A DNA stretch of 36,167 nt, taken from IMG/VR virus record IMGVR_UViG_3300020022_000002, positions 1 through 36,167 of that record. One strand, written 5' to 3'. Position 1 is the stretch's first letter. Every line of letters begins with the position of its first letter. This document shows positions 1-7,310 of this stretch, in pieces. The DNA is from a virus. The position numbers and the translations under genes were made by a program. The notes below the pieces were generated by a model that saw only the letters and a program-made list of their open reading frames with translations, was not told the origin of the DNA and did no database searches.

Positions 1-86
1 AGAAATCGCCCGTCGATACGGGTTGCCAAGCCCGCGAGCACTCACCCCCCGGGCCGCCGGCCTGCCGCATCTGTCTGCCACGCCCC

Positions 87-103
87 CGCGCCCTGGTGGC
101 GCG
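87..103 (+). terminator. short hairpin before the terminase operon
   Basis: CGCGCC (87-92) pairs with GGCGCG (98-103) around the loop CTGGT. There is no clear T-run, so it may be an RNA processing or attenuation element rather than a full terminator. A hairpin with the same CTGGT loop occurs at 5627-5645. Apart from it, positions 1-122 hold nothing I recognise. Frames 2 and 3 stay open to the window edge, so the end of an upstream gene cannot be excluded. Confidence 0.3.
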
Positions 104-122
104 TCAGACCCTGGAGGTCGCC

Positions 123-551
123 ATGGGCACACGAGGACCCATCCCCAAGCGCTCCGAGGAGCGACGCCGTACCAACAAGCCGGCCGACGCCGAGCCTGTG
201 ACCGCACCGGCCGGCGCCGAGGTGCTGTGGCCCGAGCCCGAACCGGAGTGGCACGATCTCGCGAGCGAGTGGTACATGTCGCTGCAGGACTCCGGCCAGT
301 CCGTGTTCTACCAGCAGTCCGATGTGATGGTCGCCCGCTACCTCGCCGAGGCCATGTCTCGGAACCTGAACGCCTCGCGGTTCTCCGCGCAGTTGTTCGC
401 CGCGGTGATGGCAGGCATGACCGAGCTCCTGACGACCGAGGGCGCGCGGCGCCGGGTGAGGGTCGAGCTGGAGCGCGCGCCGGCCGCTCAGCAGGCCCCG
501 GTCGGCGTGACGGCCATCGCGGACTACCGCCGTGACCTCACCGGCGACTGA
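123..551 (+). CDS. terS: terminase small subunit
   Basis: A 142-residue protein whose N-terminus (GTRGPIPKRSEERRR, residues 2-16) is the basic start typical of small terminases of Streptomyces and related actinophages. The subunit recognises packaging-start DNA and feeds it to the large subunit. The start is chosen at ATG 123 because GGAGG lies at 113-117 with 5-nt spacing; an in-frame start at 96 has no ribosome-binding site. The middle (about 45-105) is predicted helical with a Trp-rich stretch (WPEPEPEWHDLASEWY). The gene overlaps the large terminase start by 20 nt, so the two are translationally coupled. The assignment rests on the N-terminal signature and position; no DNA-binding motif is obvious. 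Confidence 0.85.
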   Translation: MGTRGPIPKRSEERRRTNKPADAEPVTAPAGAEVLWPEPEPEWHDLASEWYMSLQDSGQSVFYQQSDVMVARYLAEAMSRNLNASRFSAQLFAAVMAGMTELLTTEGARRRVRVELERAPAAQQAPVGVTAIADYRRDLTGD

Positions 552-2271
552 CGGGCCACCCGGTCCTGTCGTCCCCTTCACGCTCGGTCCGACGTGGCAG
601 CGGGACGAGAACGGCCGGTTCGTCCTGCCGGAGTACACGCTGGGCTGGCATGCACTGTCGTGGACGGCTACGTATCTCCAGCACAGCGCGGGCAGGCCGT
701 GGCGGTACACCAACGAGCAGGCCCGGCTGACCCTGTGGTGGTATGCGGTCGACCCGGTGACCAATCAGTTCGTGTGGCGCGATGGCGTGCTTCAGCGCTT
801 GAAGGGCTGGGGCAAGGATCCGCTGGTCGCGACGTGGTCGGCGTTCGAGTTCGTCGGGCCGTGCCGACCGGGCGACGAGATCGCGGAGGAGGGCAACGAG
901 TGGGGTGTCCCGGAGGGGCAGCCGCTCGGTGTGCAGCATCCGCAGGCGTGGGTGCAGATTGCGGCGGTGTCGCAGGATCAGACCCGTAACACGATGACGC
1001 TCTTCCCCTCGCTCCTGACGAAGCGGGCGATCTCAGAGTTCAGCATCGACCTCGGCAAGGAGATCATCTACGCCGACAAGGGCCGGGCGCGCGTCGAGGC
1101 CGTGACGTCGTCCCCGCGGGCGCTGGAGGGCGGCCGTCCGACGTTCACGAGCCTGGGTGAGACGCACCACTGGCTGGAGTCGAACTCGGGGCACGAGATG
1201 GCCGCGGTCATCGAGCGCAACGCCACGAAGTCCGCCGACGGCTCCTCCCGCACCCTGGCGAACACCAACGCGTTCGAGCCCGGCGAGGACTCCGTGGCGG
1301 AGCGCACCCGGGACGCCTACGAGTCTGTTCAGGCCGGGCGCGTGGTCGACACGGGTCTGTTCTACGACACGCTGGAGGCCCCGGCGGAGGCGAAGCTGAC
1401 CGAGGCATGGCTGCAGCCGACACTGGAGGCGGTCCGCGGGGATTCGTCGTGGCTGAACATCGACCGGATCAAGAAGTCGATCCTGGATCCGCGCAACCCG
1501 CCGTCCAGGTCGCGCCGGTTCTGGTTCAACCAGGTCGTGGCCGCCGAGGACAGCTGGCTGGCCCGCTACGAGTGGGACGCCTGCGCGAGCCCGGCCCTCG
1601 AACTGGTCGACGGTGACCAGGTCGTCCTGTTCCTGGACTGCTCCAAGTCCAACGACGCCACCGGCCTGGTGGCGTGCCGGATGTCGGATGGCGCAGTGAT
1701 CACCCTCGGGGTGTGGCAGCGGCCGACGCAGCTGACGGCAGAGGACCTGTGGAACGTGCCGCGGGAGCAGGTCGACGGGGTGGTGGCGCACGCTTTCCGC
1801 GCCTATCGGGTGCTGGCGTTCTTCGCCGACCCGGGCTCGGGTGCGGATGACGACGGCGAGGCGTACTGGGATCCATTCCTGGAGCAGTGGTCGCAGGAGT
1901 ACGGCAAGAAGCTCTTGATCCATTCGGTGACGGTGGGTGCGAAGCGGCAGGCGGTGCGCTGGGACATGAGGGATCGGCACCGGCAGGAGCAGTTCACCGC
2001 GGCGGTGAAGTTCACCTACGAGGACATCCTGGAGCGCCGCCTGGTCCATGACGGCCACAAGGTGATGCGGCAGCACGTGATCAACGCGCATCGGCGCACG
2101 AACGCGTGGGGCATCACGATCGGCAAGGAGCATCGTGCCTCCTCCCGCAAGGTCGACCTGGCGGTATGCATGGTCGGCGCCCGGATGCTGCGCCGGCAGG
2201 TCCTCAACAGTCGCGAGTTCAGCAAGAAGTCGACGGTGCGCGGCAAGGGACGGGTGGTGGTGATGCGATGA
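532..2271 (+). CDS. terL: terminase large subunit
   Basis: A 579-residue DNA-packaging motor with an N-terminal ATPase and a C-terminal RNase H-like nuclease that cuts concatemers. The Walker A-like loop is GWGKDP (G92-K95). The Walker B-like segment is FTSLGETHHW, with catalytic carboxylate E210; the usual Asp before Glu is Gly209, so this Walker B is degenerate. Nuclease acidic residues are visible at D369 (VVLFLDCSKSNDATG), in FFADPGSG, and at D542 (KVDLAVCMVGAR). Length and order match actinophage TerL. The GTG start at 532 overlaps the small subunit, and the stop overlaps the portal ATG (ATGA). Confidence 0.95.
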   Translation: MTSPATDGPPGPVVPFTLGPTWQRDENGRFVLPEYTLGWHALSWTATYLQHSAGRPWRYTNEQARLTLWWYAVDPVTNQFVWRDGVLQRLKGWGKDPLVATWSAFEFVGPCRPGDEIAEEGNEWGVPEGQPLGVQHPQAWVQIAAVSQDQTRNTMTLFPSLLTKRAISEFSIDLGKEIIYADKGRARVEAVTSSPRALEGGRPTFTSLGETHHWLESNSGHEMAAVIERNATKSADGSSRTLANTNAFEPGEDSVAERTRDAYESVQAGRVVDTGLFYDTLEAPAEAKLTEAWLQPTLEAVRGDSSWLNIDRIKKSILDPRNPPSRSRRFWFNQVVAAEDSWLARYEWDACASPALELVDGDQVVLFLDCSKSNDATGLVACRMSDGAVITLGVWQRPTQLTAEDLWNVPREQVDGVVAHAFRAYRVLAFFADPGSGADDDGEAYWDPFLEQWSQEYGKKLLIHSVTVGAKRQAVRWDMRDRHRQEQFTAAVKFTYEDILERRLVHDGHKVMRQHVINAHRRTNAWGITIGKEHRASSRKVDLAVCMVGARMLRRQVLNSREFSKKSTVRGKGRVVVMR

Positions 2272-3725
2272 CGACTGCCTATGACCCTCAGGCTCCGGAG
2301 CTTCTGGAGTTGCTGACGCTGTCGGACGATGAGATCGCGCTGGTCAATGTCCTTCGGCAGCAGCTCTTGTCGGAGCGCTGGCACCTGGAGTTGAAGGACG
2401 CCTATTTCAACGGCGAGCAGCTGGTCCGCGACTTGGGCATCAGTATCCCGCCGCAGCTCAAAGGTCTGCATACGGTGATCGGGTGGCCGCGTATCGGGGT
2501 GGAGGCGCTGGAGCAGCGGCTGGATCTGGATGCGTTCCGGTGGGCGGACGGCTCGGACGGGGATGATCTGCTGGCGGTGACGGCGGCGAATGATCTGCTG
2601 GACGAGTCGTCGTTGGCGCACACGGATGCGCTGGTGTACGGGCGTTCGCTGATCACGGTGGGGTCGGGTGACTGCGGGGGCGAGGACTGTCCGCCGCTGG
2701 TGTCGATCGAGTCGCCGTTGGACATGGCGGTGCTGTGGGATGCCAGGTCGCGGACGGTTTTGGCGGCGCTGCGGGAGTGCCGTCCTGATCTGCTGGCGCC
2801 GGAGCTGGTGGACGACCGGATGATCGTGCTGTACCTGCCGGACCAGACGGTGCAGGCGGTGCCGTCGGAGTCAGGTTCCGGCTGGGTGGTTGTGGACCGC
2901 GACCAGCACAACCTTGGGGTTGTGCCGGTGGTTCGGATGAGCAACCGGCAGCGTGCGGGTGACCGTCTGGGGCGCTCGGAGATCACCCGGGATGTCATGT
3001 CGATCACGGATGCGGCGTGCCGCCGGATCATGGGCATCGAGGTCGCGGCGGAGTTTTTCGGAGCACCGCAGCGCTACATCCTGGGTGCGTCGGAGGAGGC
3101 GTTCCAGGACGCGGAGGGCAACGCCAAGTCGGCGTGGGAGACGTACATCGGGCGGATGCTGGCGCTGGAGCGCGACGAGGACGGCAACGTCCCGGAGGTC
3201 GGCTCATTCGCGGCGCACGACCCGACCGGCCAGACGAAGATCATCGACTTGTACGCCCGGATCATGGCGACCCAGCTCGGGGTGCCGCCGCACATGCTGG
3301 GCTACACCTCGGACAACCCGGCCTCCGCCGATGCGATCCGCTCCACCGAGGGCATGCTGATCAAGAAGGCGGAGCGCAGGCAGCGCCGCTTCGGCGCGAA
3401 GTGGGTGCAGGCGATGCGCCTGGCCCTGTGGGTGCAGAACGGTGAGCCGCCAGACAAGCAGCGCGTCATCGAACCGATCTGGCGCAACGCCGCAACGCCG
3501 ACCGTCGCCGCCTCCACCGACGCTGCGACGAAGTTGGTCGTCGCCGGGATCCTGCCGGCGGAGTCGGACATCACGCTGCAGATGGTCGGGCTGACGCAGT
3601 CGCAGATCACGCAGGTCAAGGCGGACCGGCTGCGGCTGGTCGGGCAGCAGGCGCAGACGGACATCCTGGCGCGCCTGGGCGATATTGCGGCGATAGGCAA
3701 GCCTGATGTCGCAGCAGCTCACTGA
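2268..3725 (+). CDS. portal protein, SPP1 Gp6-like
   Basis: A 485-residue portal subunit. It forms the dodecameric ring at the capsid vertex through which DNA enters and to which the connector proteins attach. Recognition rests on the Gp6-like N-terminal pattern (LLTLSDDEIALVNVLRQQL, then YFNGEQLVRDLGISIPPQL), the central DYPGG-less but typical YIGRMLALERDEDG and LGVPPHMLGYTSDNPASADAI segments, and the position directly after TerL. The ATG at 2268 overlaps the TerL stop as ATGA. The 3' end overlaps the MuF gene by 20 nt. Nothing is truncated. Confidence 0.92.
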   Translation: MTTAYDPQAPELLELLTLSDDEIALVNVLRQQLLSERWHLELKDAYFNGEQLVRDLGISIPPQLKGLHTVIGWPRIGVEALEQRLDLDAFRWADGSDGDDLLAVTAANDLLDESSLAHTDALVYGRSLITVGSGDCGGEDCPPLVSIESPLDMAVLWDARSRTVLAALRECRPDLLAPELVDDRMIVLYLPDQTVQAVPSESGSGWVVVDRDQHNLGVVPVVRMSNRQRAGDRLGRSEITRDVMSITDAACRRIMGIEVAAEFFGAPQRYILGASEEAFQDAEGNAKSAWETYIGRMLALERDEDGNVPEVGSFAAHDPTGQTKIIDLYARIMATQLGVPPHMLGYTSDNPASADAIRSTEGMLIKKAERRQRRFGAKWVQAMRLALWVQNGEPPDKQRVIEPIWRNAATPTVAASTDAATKLVVAGILPAESDITLQMVGLTQSQITQVKADRLRLVGQQAQTDILARLGDIAAIGKPDVAAAH

Positions 3726-5607
3726 CGCGTCGGCGGCGGCCGTCCAGCAGCGGGCGGCGCAGGCCGGGCTGACGAAGCTCCTGGCCCGGGATATGCAGTC
3801 GCTGCGGAAGCTGATCGTGCCGGCCCGGATGCAGCAGACGGTGCCGCAGTGGATCCTCGCCGTGCGGGCCCTGGTGGGCCAGTACAGCAAGGCGTCGGGG
3901 TCGCTGGCCGCGAACTACTACGACGCGGAGCGCGCGGCGGCCCGGGTGACCGGCCGGTTCACGGTGCCGCTACCGGATCCGCCGCCCGACGAGCAGGTGG
4001 AGGCGTCGCTGCGGTGGGCCACGAAGGACATCTGGCCGCGGAACCCGGACGATCCGAAGACCACGGCAGTGCAGAAGCTGCCGCTGGAGCAGCGCCTGGA
4101 CGCGGCGGAGGTCAAGTCGGAGGCGGTCGCGCAGAAGCTGGTCGTCGACTCGGGCCGCGGCACGGTCCACAACGCGGTCCAGCGGGATAAGCAGGCGGTG
4201 GGGTATGCCCGCGCCGCAGCCCTGGGGGCTTGTGCCTTCTGCCGCCTCATGGCCACCCGCGGCATGGTGTTCAAGTCGGCCGAATCGGCAGGACGGAACG
4301 CCAATAGCCAGTTCAGCGGCAACGACAGCACCGTGAAGTTCCACGACAACTGCGTCCCGGCCGGGACGCTAGTCGATGGGCCTGCCGCTGAAGTTGGCTA
4401 CCGACGGTACTACGAGGGGGAAATGCTGGTCATTGGCACTGCCGCTGGCCATGAGCTTTCCATCACCCCGAATCACCCGGTACTGACGGACCGAGGCTGG
4501 GTTCCGGCTGGCCTGCTGAGCCCAGGTGATCACGTACTCAGCAGCCTCGATGCACAGGGGAGCTCTCTTCAGGTCCCAGATGAAGAGCATGTGCCATCCC
4601 GCATCGAGGATGTATGGGGTGCGCTGAGCGTGCTCGGTCTTGTAGGCGTGCCAGTTGCCCCCGAGGACTTCCACGGCGACGGGGCCGACGGCGAAGTCCA
4701 TGTTGTACGAGCCGACGGCCTTCTGTGGCGTCACTCGGATGCCTGGGCCCTGGAGGTACTTGCCGAACTGGAACTCTCGCTCGCTTGCGTGCGCGAGAGT
4801 CTGTTCACGCTGCTGGGCTCGTCGGAAGAGCTCGCTGGCCGGGGCCTTGCGACCGCGAACGGCATCGTGCGCGGCCTCTGTGAGTTGGAGTCGCTCCTCC
4901 TCGCTGAGCTGGGCAAGCCGGTTGGTCTGAGCGTCGCTGCGCCCGCGTATTGGCGCCTCGGCTTCGACGAGTACGCGGCGGATCACGCCGCGTGCGATCT
5001 CGAAGCGAGCGGCGAGAGCGAGTTCGCTCTCACCTTGAAGGTAGGCAGCGACGATTTCAGCGGAGGGGAGATCGGCCTTCTGGCTGCGGGCGCTGATCCC
5101 CCGTTTGCTCAGCTCCCTGCACAGCACCGAGGTGCTGACGCCGCATTCGGCGTAGACCTCAGCGCCGTTCTTGCCTGCCAGATAGAGCGCGACCGCCCGG
5201 TCGAGCTTGGCGGTGGTGGTGCGGTAGGGGCGCGTCGGTTCGATCCCCCGGTCCCTTACGGCTCGGTGGATGGTCCCGGCGCTTATGCCGAGTTGGGCCG
5301 AGACCTGGGCGAACGTCTTGCCGGTCGCGTACAGCGCGACCGCATCGTCGAGGTCCGCCGGGTTGATTTTGTTGGCGATGTCTACAACCTCCAGACGGCT
5401 CAAGGCTGGTACCGAGCCGATGGGGTAATTGTATCAAATTGCCACTGCCAATTGATCCCGGTCTTCAAGGGTCAGAAGTTCAACCTGTCCCCGCAGGCCG
5501 CAGAGTGGGCCCGCATCTACGAGGAGTACGCCGCCCCGCACTCCGGTGACCAGCTGAACCGCTTCCGGCAGGCCCTGGATGCGCACGGGCACACGCCCGT
5601 CCTCTGA
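3706..5607 (+). CDS. MuF-like capsid protein precursor containing an intein
   Basis: A 633-residue open frame. Residues 1-215 and 579-633 are a MuF-like minor head protein, typically a few copies beside the portal. Residues 216-578 are an intein. Extein evidence is the CAFC pair (C176, C179) and the motif FHDN-CHCQLIPVFKG, which is complete only after the intein is removed (H213, D, N, C579, H580, C581). This is the conserved Cys/His cluster of actinophage MuF proteins and probably binds metal. The spliced product would be 270 residues. The frame is uninterrupted, so the precursor is made as one chain. It starts 20 nt inside the portal gene. The middle 1 kb also encodes a gene on the opposite strand. 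Confidence 0.9.
   Translation: MSQQLTDASAAAVQQRAAQAGLTKLLARDMQSLRKLIVPARMQQTVPQWILAVRALVGQYSKASGSLAANYYDAERAAARVTGRFTVPLPDPPPDEQVEASLRWATKDIWPRNPDDPKTTAVQKLPLEQRLDAAEVKSEAVAQKLVVDSGRGTVHNAVQRDKQAVGYARAAALGACAFCRLMATRGMVFKSAESAGRNANSQFSGNDSTVKFHDNCVPAGTLVDGPAAEVGYRRYYEGEMLVIGTAAGHELSITPNHPVLTDRGWVPAGLLSPGDHVLSSLDAQGSSLQVPDEEHVPSRIEDVWGALSVLGLVGVPVAPEDFHGDGADGEVHVVRADGLLWRHSDAWALEVLAELELSLACVRESLFTLLGSSEELAGRGLATANGIVRGLCELESLLLAELGKPVGLSVAAPAYWRLGFDEYAADHAACDLEASGESEFALTLKVGSDDFSGGEIGLLAAGADPPFAQLPAQHRGADAAFGVDLSAVLACQIERDRPVELGGGGAVGARRFDPPVPYGSVDGPGAYAELGRDLGERLAGRVQRDRIVEVRRVDFVGDVYNLQTAQGWYRADGVIVSNCHCQLIPVFKGQKFNLSPQAAEWARIYEEYAAPHSGDQLNRFRQALDAHGHTPVL
4369..5403 (-). CDS. putative homing endonuclease nested antisense in the intein
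   Basis: A 344-residue protein read from a TTG at 5403; no ATG or GTG is available between the upstream in-frame stop and this TTG. Three tandem helix-turn-helix-like units lie at about 18-54, 67-103 and 113-152 (each: AVALY..GK..AEV....GVS...I.R.L..RGI). A nuclease core follows, YNMDFAVGPVAVEVLGGNWH, with D236, E245 and W251-H252, then YILDAGWHMLFIWD (D267, D277). This order of acidic residues plus WH matches Vsr/DUF559-type PD-(D/E)XK folds, including the EDxHD homing nucleases. The C-terminal part (QYRVIRGDGKLMASG) overlaps splicing blocks A and B on the other strand. The gene covers 1035 of the intein's 1089 nt, with codons exactly opposite sense codons. DNA-cleaving activity is inferred, not shown. 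Confidence 0.75.
   Translation of the reverse strand: MSRLEVVDIANKINPADLDDAVALYATGKTFAQVSAQLGISAGTIHRAVRDRGIEPTRPYRTTTAKLDRAVALYLAGKNGAEVYAECGVSTSVLCRELSKRGISARSQKADLPSAEIVAAYLQGESELALAARFEIARGVIRRVLVEAEAPIRGRSDAQTNRLAQLSEEERLQLTEAAHDAVRGRKAPASELFRRAQQREQTLAHASEREFQFGKYLQGPGIRVTPQKAVGSYNMDFAVGPVAVEVLGGNWHAYKTEHAQRTPYILDAGWHMLFIWDLKRAPLCIEAAEYVITWAQQASRNPASVRQYRVIRGDGKLMASGSANDQHFPLVVPSVANFSGRPID
5428..5433 (-). promoter_or_regulatory. candidate extended -10 for the antisense nuclease
   Basis: Read on the minus strand, the sequence is TGATACAAT, an extended -10 (TGnTATAAT) with one mismatch. It sits in a rare A/T-rich island at the intein C-terminal junction, about 25 nt before the TTG start of the antisense gene. 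No good -35 is present, which extended -10 promoters do not need. No Shine-Dalgarno precedes the TTG. A GGAGG lies slightly inside the frame, 8 nt before an ATC codon, so the true start is uncertain. Confidence 0.35.
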
Positions 5608-5626
5608 CTTTCCGACCCCTTTTCCC

Positions 5627-5651
5627 GGTCGCCCTGGTGGCGGCCTTTCCC
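5627..5651 (+). terminator. hairpin with T-rich tail between MuF and scaffold genes
   Basis: GGTCGCC (5627-5633) pairs with GGCGGCC (5639-5645) around the loop CTGGT, with one G-T wobble, followed by TTTCCCGTTT. It lies in one of the few real gaps of the late operon (5608-5681). It could terminate partially or set mRNA ends to tune the amount of scaffold and capsid transcript. Confidence 0.45.
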
Positions 5652-5681
5652 GTTTCTGAGCCCCTGGAGGGCCGCTTCGCC

Positions 5682-6338
5682 ATGCCCGAGAACACCGAGA
5701 CCGAGACGCAGCAGACCGAGGCCGAGGAAACCACCACCGAGGTGGAGGAGACGACCGAGGAGCAGGGCGCGGAGGTCACCGAGTCCGCCGACGAGGCCCA
5801 GGAGGCCGAGGAGAAGGCAGAGAAGCCGTTCGACCGTGCACAGGCCGAGGCGAAGATCCGCAAGGCCAACTCGGAGGCCAAGGGCCTCCGGGAACGGCTC
5901 AAGCGGCTCGAACCACTCGCTGCCGAGCTGCAGCGCATCAAGGACGCCGAGAAGTCCGACACGGAGCGCCTGAACGACCAGCTCACGGCCGCGAACGAGC
6001 GCATCACCAAGACCCGCACGGCCCTGGTCAAGTCCCAGGTCCAGGGGCTCGCGGCGGCCACGTTCGCGGACCCGGAGGACGCCGTCGCCGCCCTGGATCT
6101 CGACACGTACATCGACGACGAGGGCGACATCGACGAGGCCGCGATCACCGCGGACCTCGCGGACCTCCTCGAACGAAAGCCGCACTGGGCCCGGCCCCAG
6201 CAGACGCAGCCCCAGGAGGGCGCGCGGCGGCCCGCACCGGATCGCACTCAGGCGTCCGGCGCCAACAGGACCCGAAAGCTCGACCCGGCCGACGAACTGG
6301 CCGGGTTCATCACGTCGCGGCTCACCAAGAGCCGCTGA
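5682..6338 (+). CDS. capsid scaffolding protein
   Basis: A 218-residue, very acidic protein placed directly before the major capsid gene. The first 50 residues are almost all Glu/Thr/Gln/Ala. A helical, coiled-coil-like section follows (about 55-125, EKPFDRAQAEAKIRKAN, LKRLEPLAAELQRIKD), and a Pro/Arg-rich tail leads to FITSRLTKSR. This composition is typical of phage scaffolds (DUF4355-like), which guide shell assembly and are then lost or degraded. The start at ATG 5682 is preceded by CTGGAGG at 5664-5670; the spacing is slightly long. No protease domain is seen. Confidence 0.85.
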   Translation: MPENTETETQQTEAEETTTEVEETTEEQGAEVTESADEAQEAEEKAEKPFDRAQAEAKIRKANSEAKGLRERLKRLEPLAAELQRIKDAEKSDTERLNDQLTAANERITKTRTALVKSQVQGLAAATFADPEDAVAALDLDTYIDDEGDIDEAAITADLADLLERKPHWARPQQTQPQEGARRPAPDRTQASGANRTRKLDPADELAGFITSRLTKSR

Positions 6339-6350
6339 AGGTAGGAACCA

Positions 6351-7310
6351 GTGACGACCACGACCGACCCCCTGATCCTTTCCGATGTCAACGATGCGCT
6401 CCTTCCGCGCACCCTGACGGGCCCGATCTTCGAGAAGGCCGTCGAGCAGTCGGCGGTGATGACGCTGGCGCAGCGGGCGCCGCTGGCGATCGACGCGACC
6501 ACCAGCGTCCCGATCCCGATGGACGTCCCGACGGCGGACTGGGTGGGTTCGGCGCAGGCCAAGCCGCTGTCGTCCAGCGGCGTCGGCGTGAAGAGCATGA
6601 CCGCGAAGAAGCTGGCGGTGCTGATCCCGGTCTCCGAGGAGGTCGCGATGACCAACGCGGGCGGCCTGTGGACCCAGCTCCAGCGTGACCTGCCGACCGC
6701 GTTCGCGCGCGCGTTCGACATGGCGGCGATCCACGGCAGGACCATGAAGGGCGCCACCGGGCCGTTCGGCGACTACCTGGCGCTGACCACCAACGCCGTC
6801 GCCCTGGGCACCGCCACGCAGGGGACCGGCGGGATCTGGAAGGACTTCGTCACCGGCATGGCGGAGGTCATCGACGACGACTGGGACTACACCGGCACCG
6901 TCGCGGACTACCGCCTCAAGCCGTCGCTGCTGCTGGCCACGGACACCACGGGCCGGCCGATCCTGGTCGACACCACTCAGCCGGGTACCCAGATGGCGGC
7001 TGCGGGGTCGCTGATCGGGGAGCCGCTGGCGTACTCGCGCAGCGTGTCGGGCAAGCAGCGGCGCCAGTCGGCCAGCTCCGACTCGGGGCTTCGTGCGATC
7101 GGCGGGGACTGGAGCCAGGCGGCGTACGGCGTGGGTATGGACATTACGGTCCGTATCAGCAAGGAAGCGACATATGTGGACGAGAACGGCGGCGTCCACT
7201 CCGCGTTCCAGGAGAACCTGGTGCTGCTCCTCGCCGAGGCCTACTACGGCTACGTGCAGGGCGATCCGCAGGCGTTCGTCAAGTACACCGGCACCCCCAG
7301 CGGGACCTGA
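6351..7310 (+). CDS. major capsid protein, HK97 fold
   Basis: A 319-residue shell subunit. Features of actinophage HK97-fold capsid proteins include the N-arm (LPRTLTGPIFEKAVEQSAVM), VPIPMDVPTADWVGSAQAKPLSS, then KKLAVLIPVSEEVAMTNAG (the E-loop/P-domain segment), RAFDMAAIHG, and a C-terminal half ending in GYVQGDPQAFVKYTG. The GTG start at 6351 follows GGTAGG. There is no N-terminal delta domain; the separate scaffold gene upstream supplies that role. The stop overlaps the glycosyltransferase ATG (TGATG), so the two are coupled, which makes the capsid protein a natural candidate target of that enzyme (inference). Confidence 0.92.
   Translation: MTTTTDPLILSDVNDALLPRTLTGPIFEKAVEQSAVMTLAQRAPLAIDATTSVPIPMDVPTADWVGSAQAKPLSSSGVGVKSMTAKKLAVLIPVSEEVAMTNAGGLWTQLQRDLPTAFARAFDMAAIHGRTMKGATGPFGDYLALTTNAVALGTATQGTGGIWKDFVTGMAEVIDDDWDYTGTVADYRLKPSLLLATDTTGRPILVDTTQPGTQMAAAGSLIGEPLAYSRSVSGKQRRQSASSDSGLRAIGGDWSQAAYGVGMDITVRISKEATYVDENGGVHSAFQENLVLLLAEAYYGYVQGDPQAFVKYTGTPSGT

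Larger units (their letters stand above)
4351..5439 (+). other. intein (363 residues) in the MuF protein
   Basis: The boundaries come from splice-junction logic. The intein begins at Cys216 (codon 4351-4353) with CVPAGTLVDG (block A). Block B is GHELSITPNHPVL, with the T254-x-x-H257 signature, followed by RGWVPAGLLSPGDHV. Block F is GDVYNLQTAQGWYRADG, and block G ends VIVSN with Asn578 (5437-5439) before Cys579 (+1). The residue before the terminal Asn is Ser, where most inteins have His. Between blocks B and F the + strand shows no LAGLIDADG or HNH motif; that DNA encodes the antisense nuclease. Codons at the C-terminal junction (GTA ATT GTA TCA AAT) are markedly A/T-rich for this genome. 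Confidence 0.9.

Noticed and set aside
4560-5370. A + strand protein domain in the middle of the intein (for example PEDFHGDGADGEVHVVRADGLL)
   Set aside because: It reads smoothly, but every codon is the reverse complement of an antisense nuclease codon. I treat it as mirror coding, not an independent domain; it stays open because the antisense gene avoids TTA, CTA and TCA.
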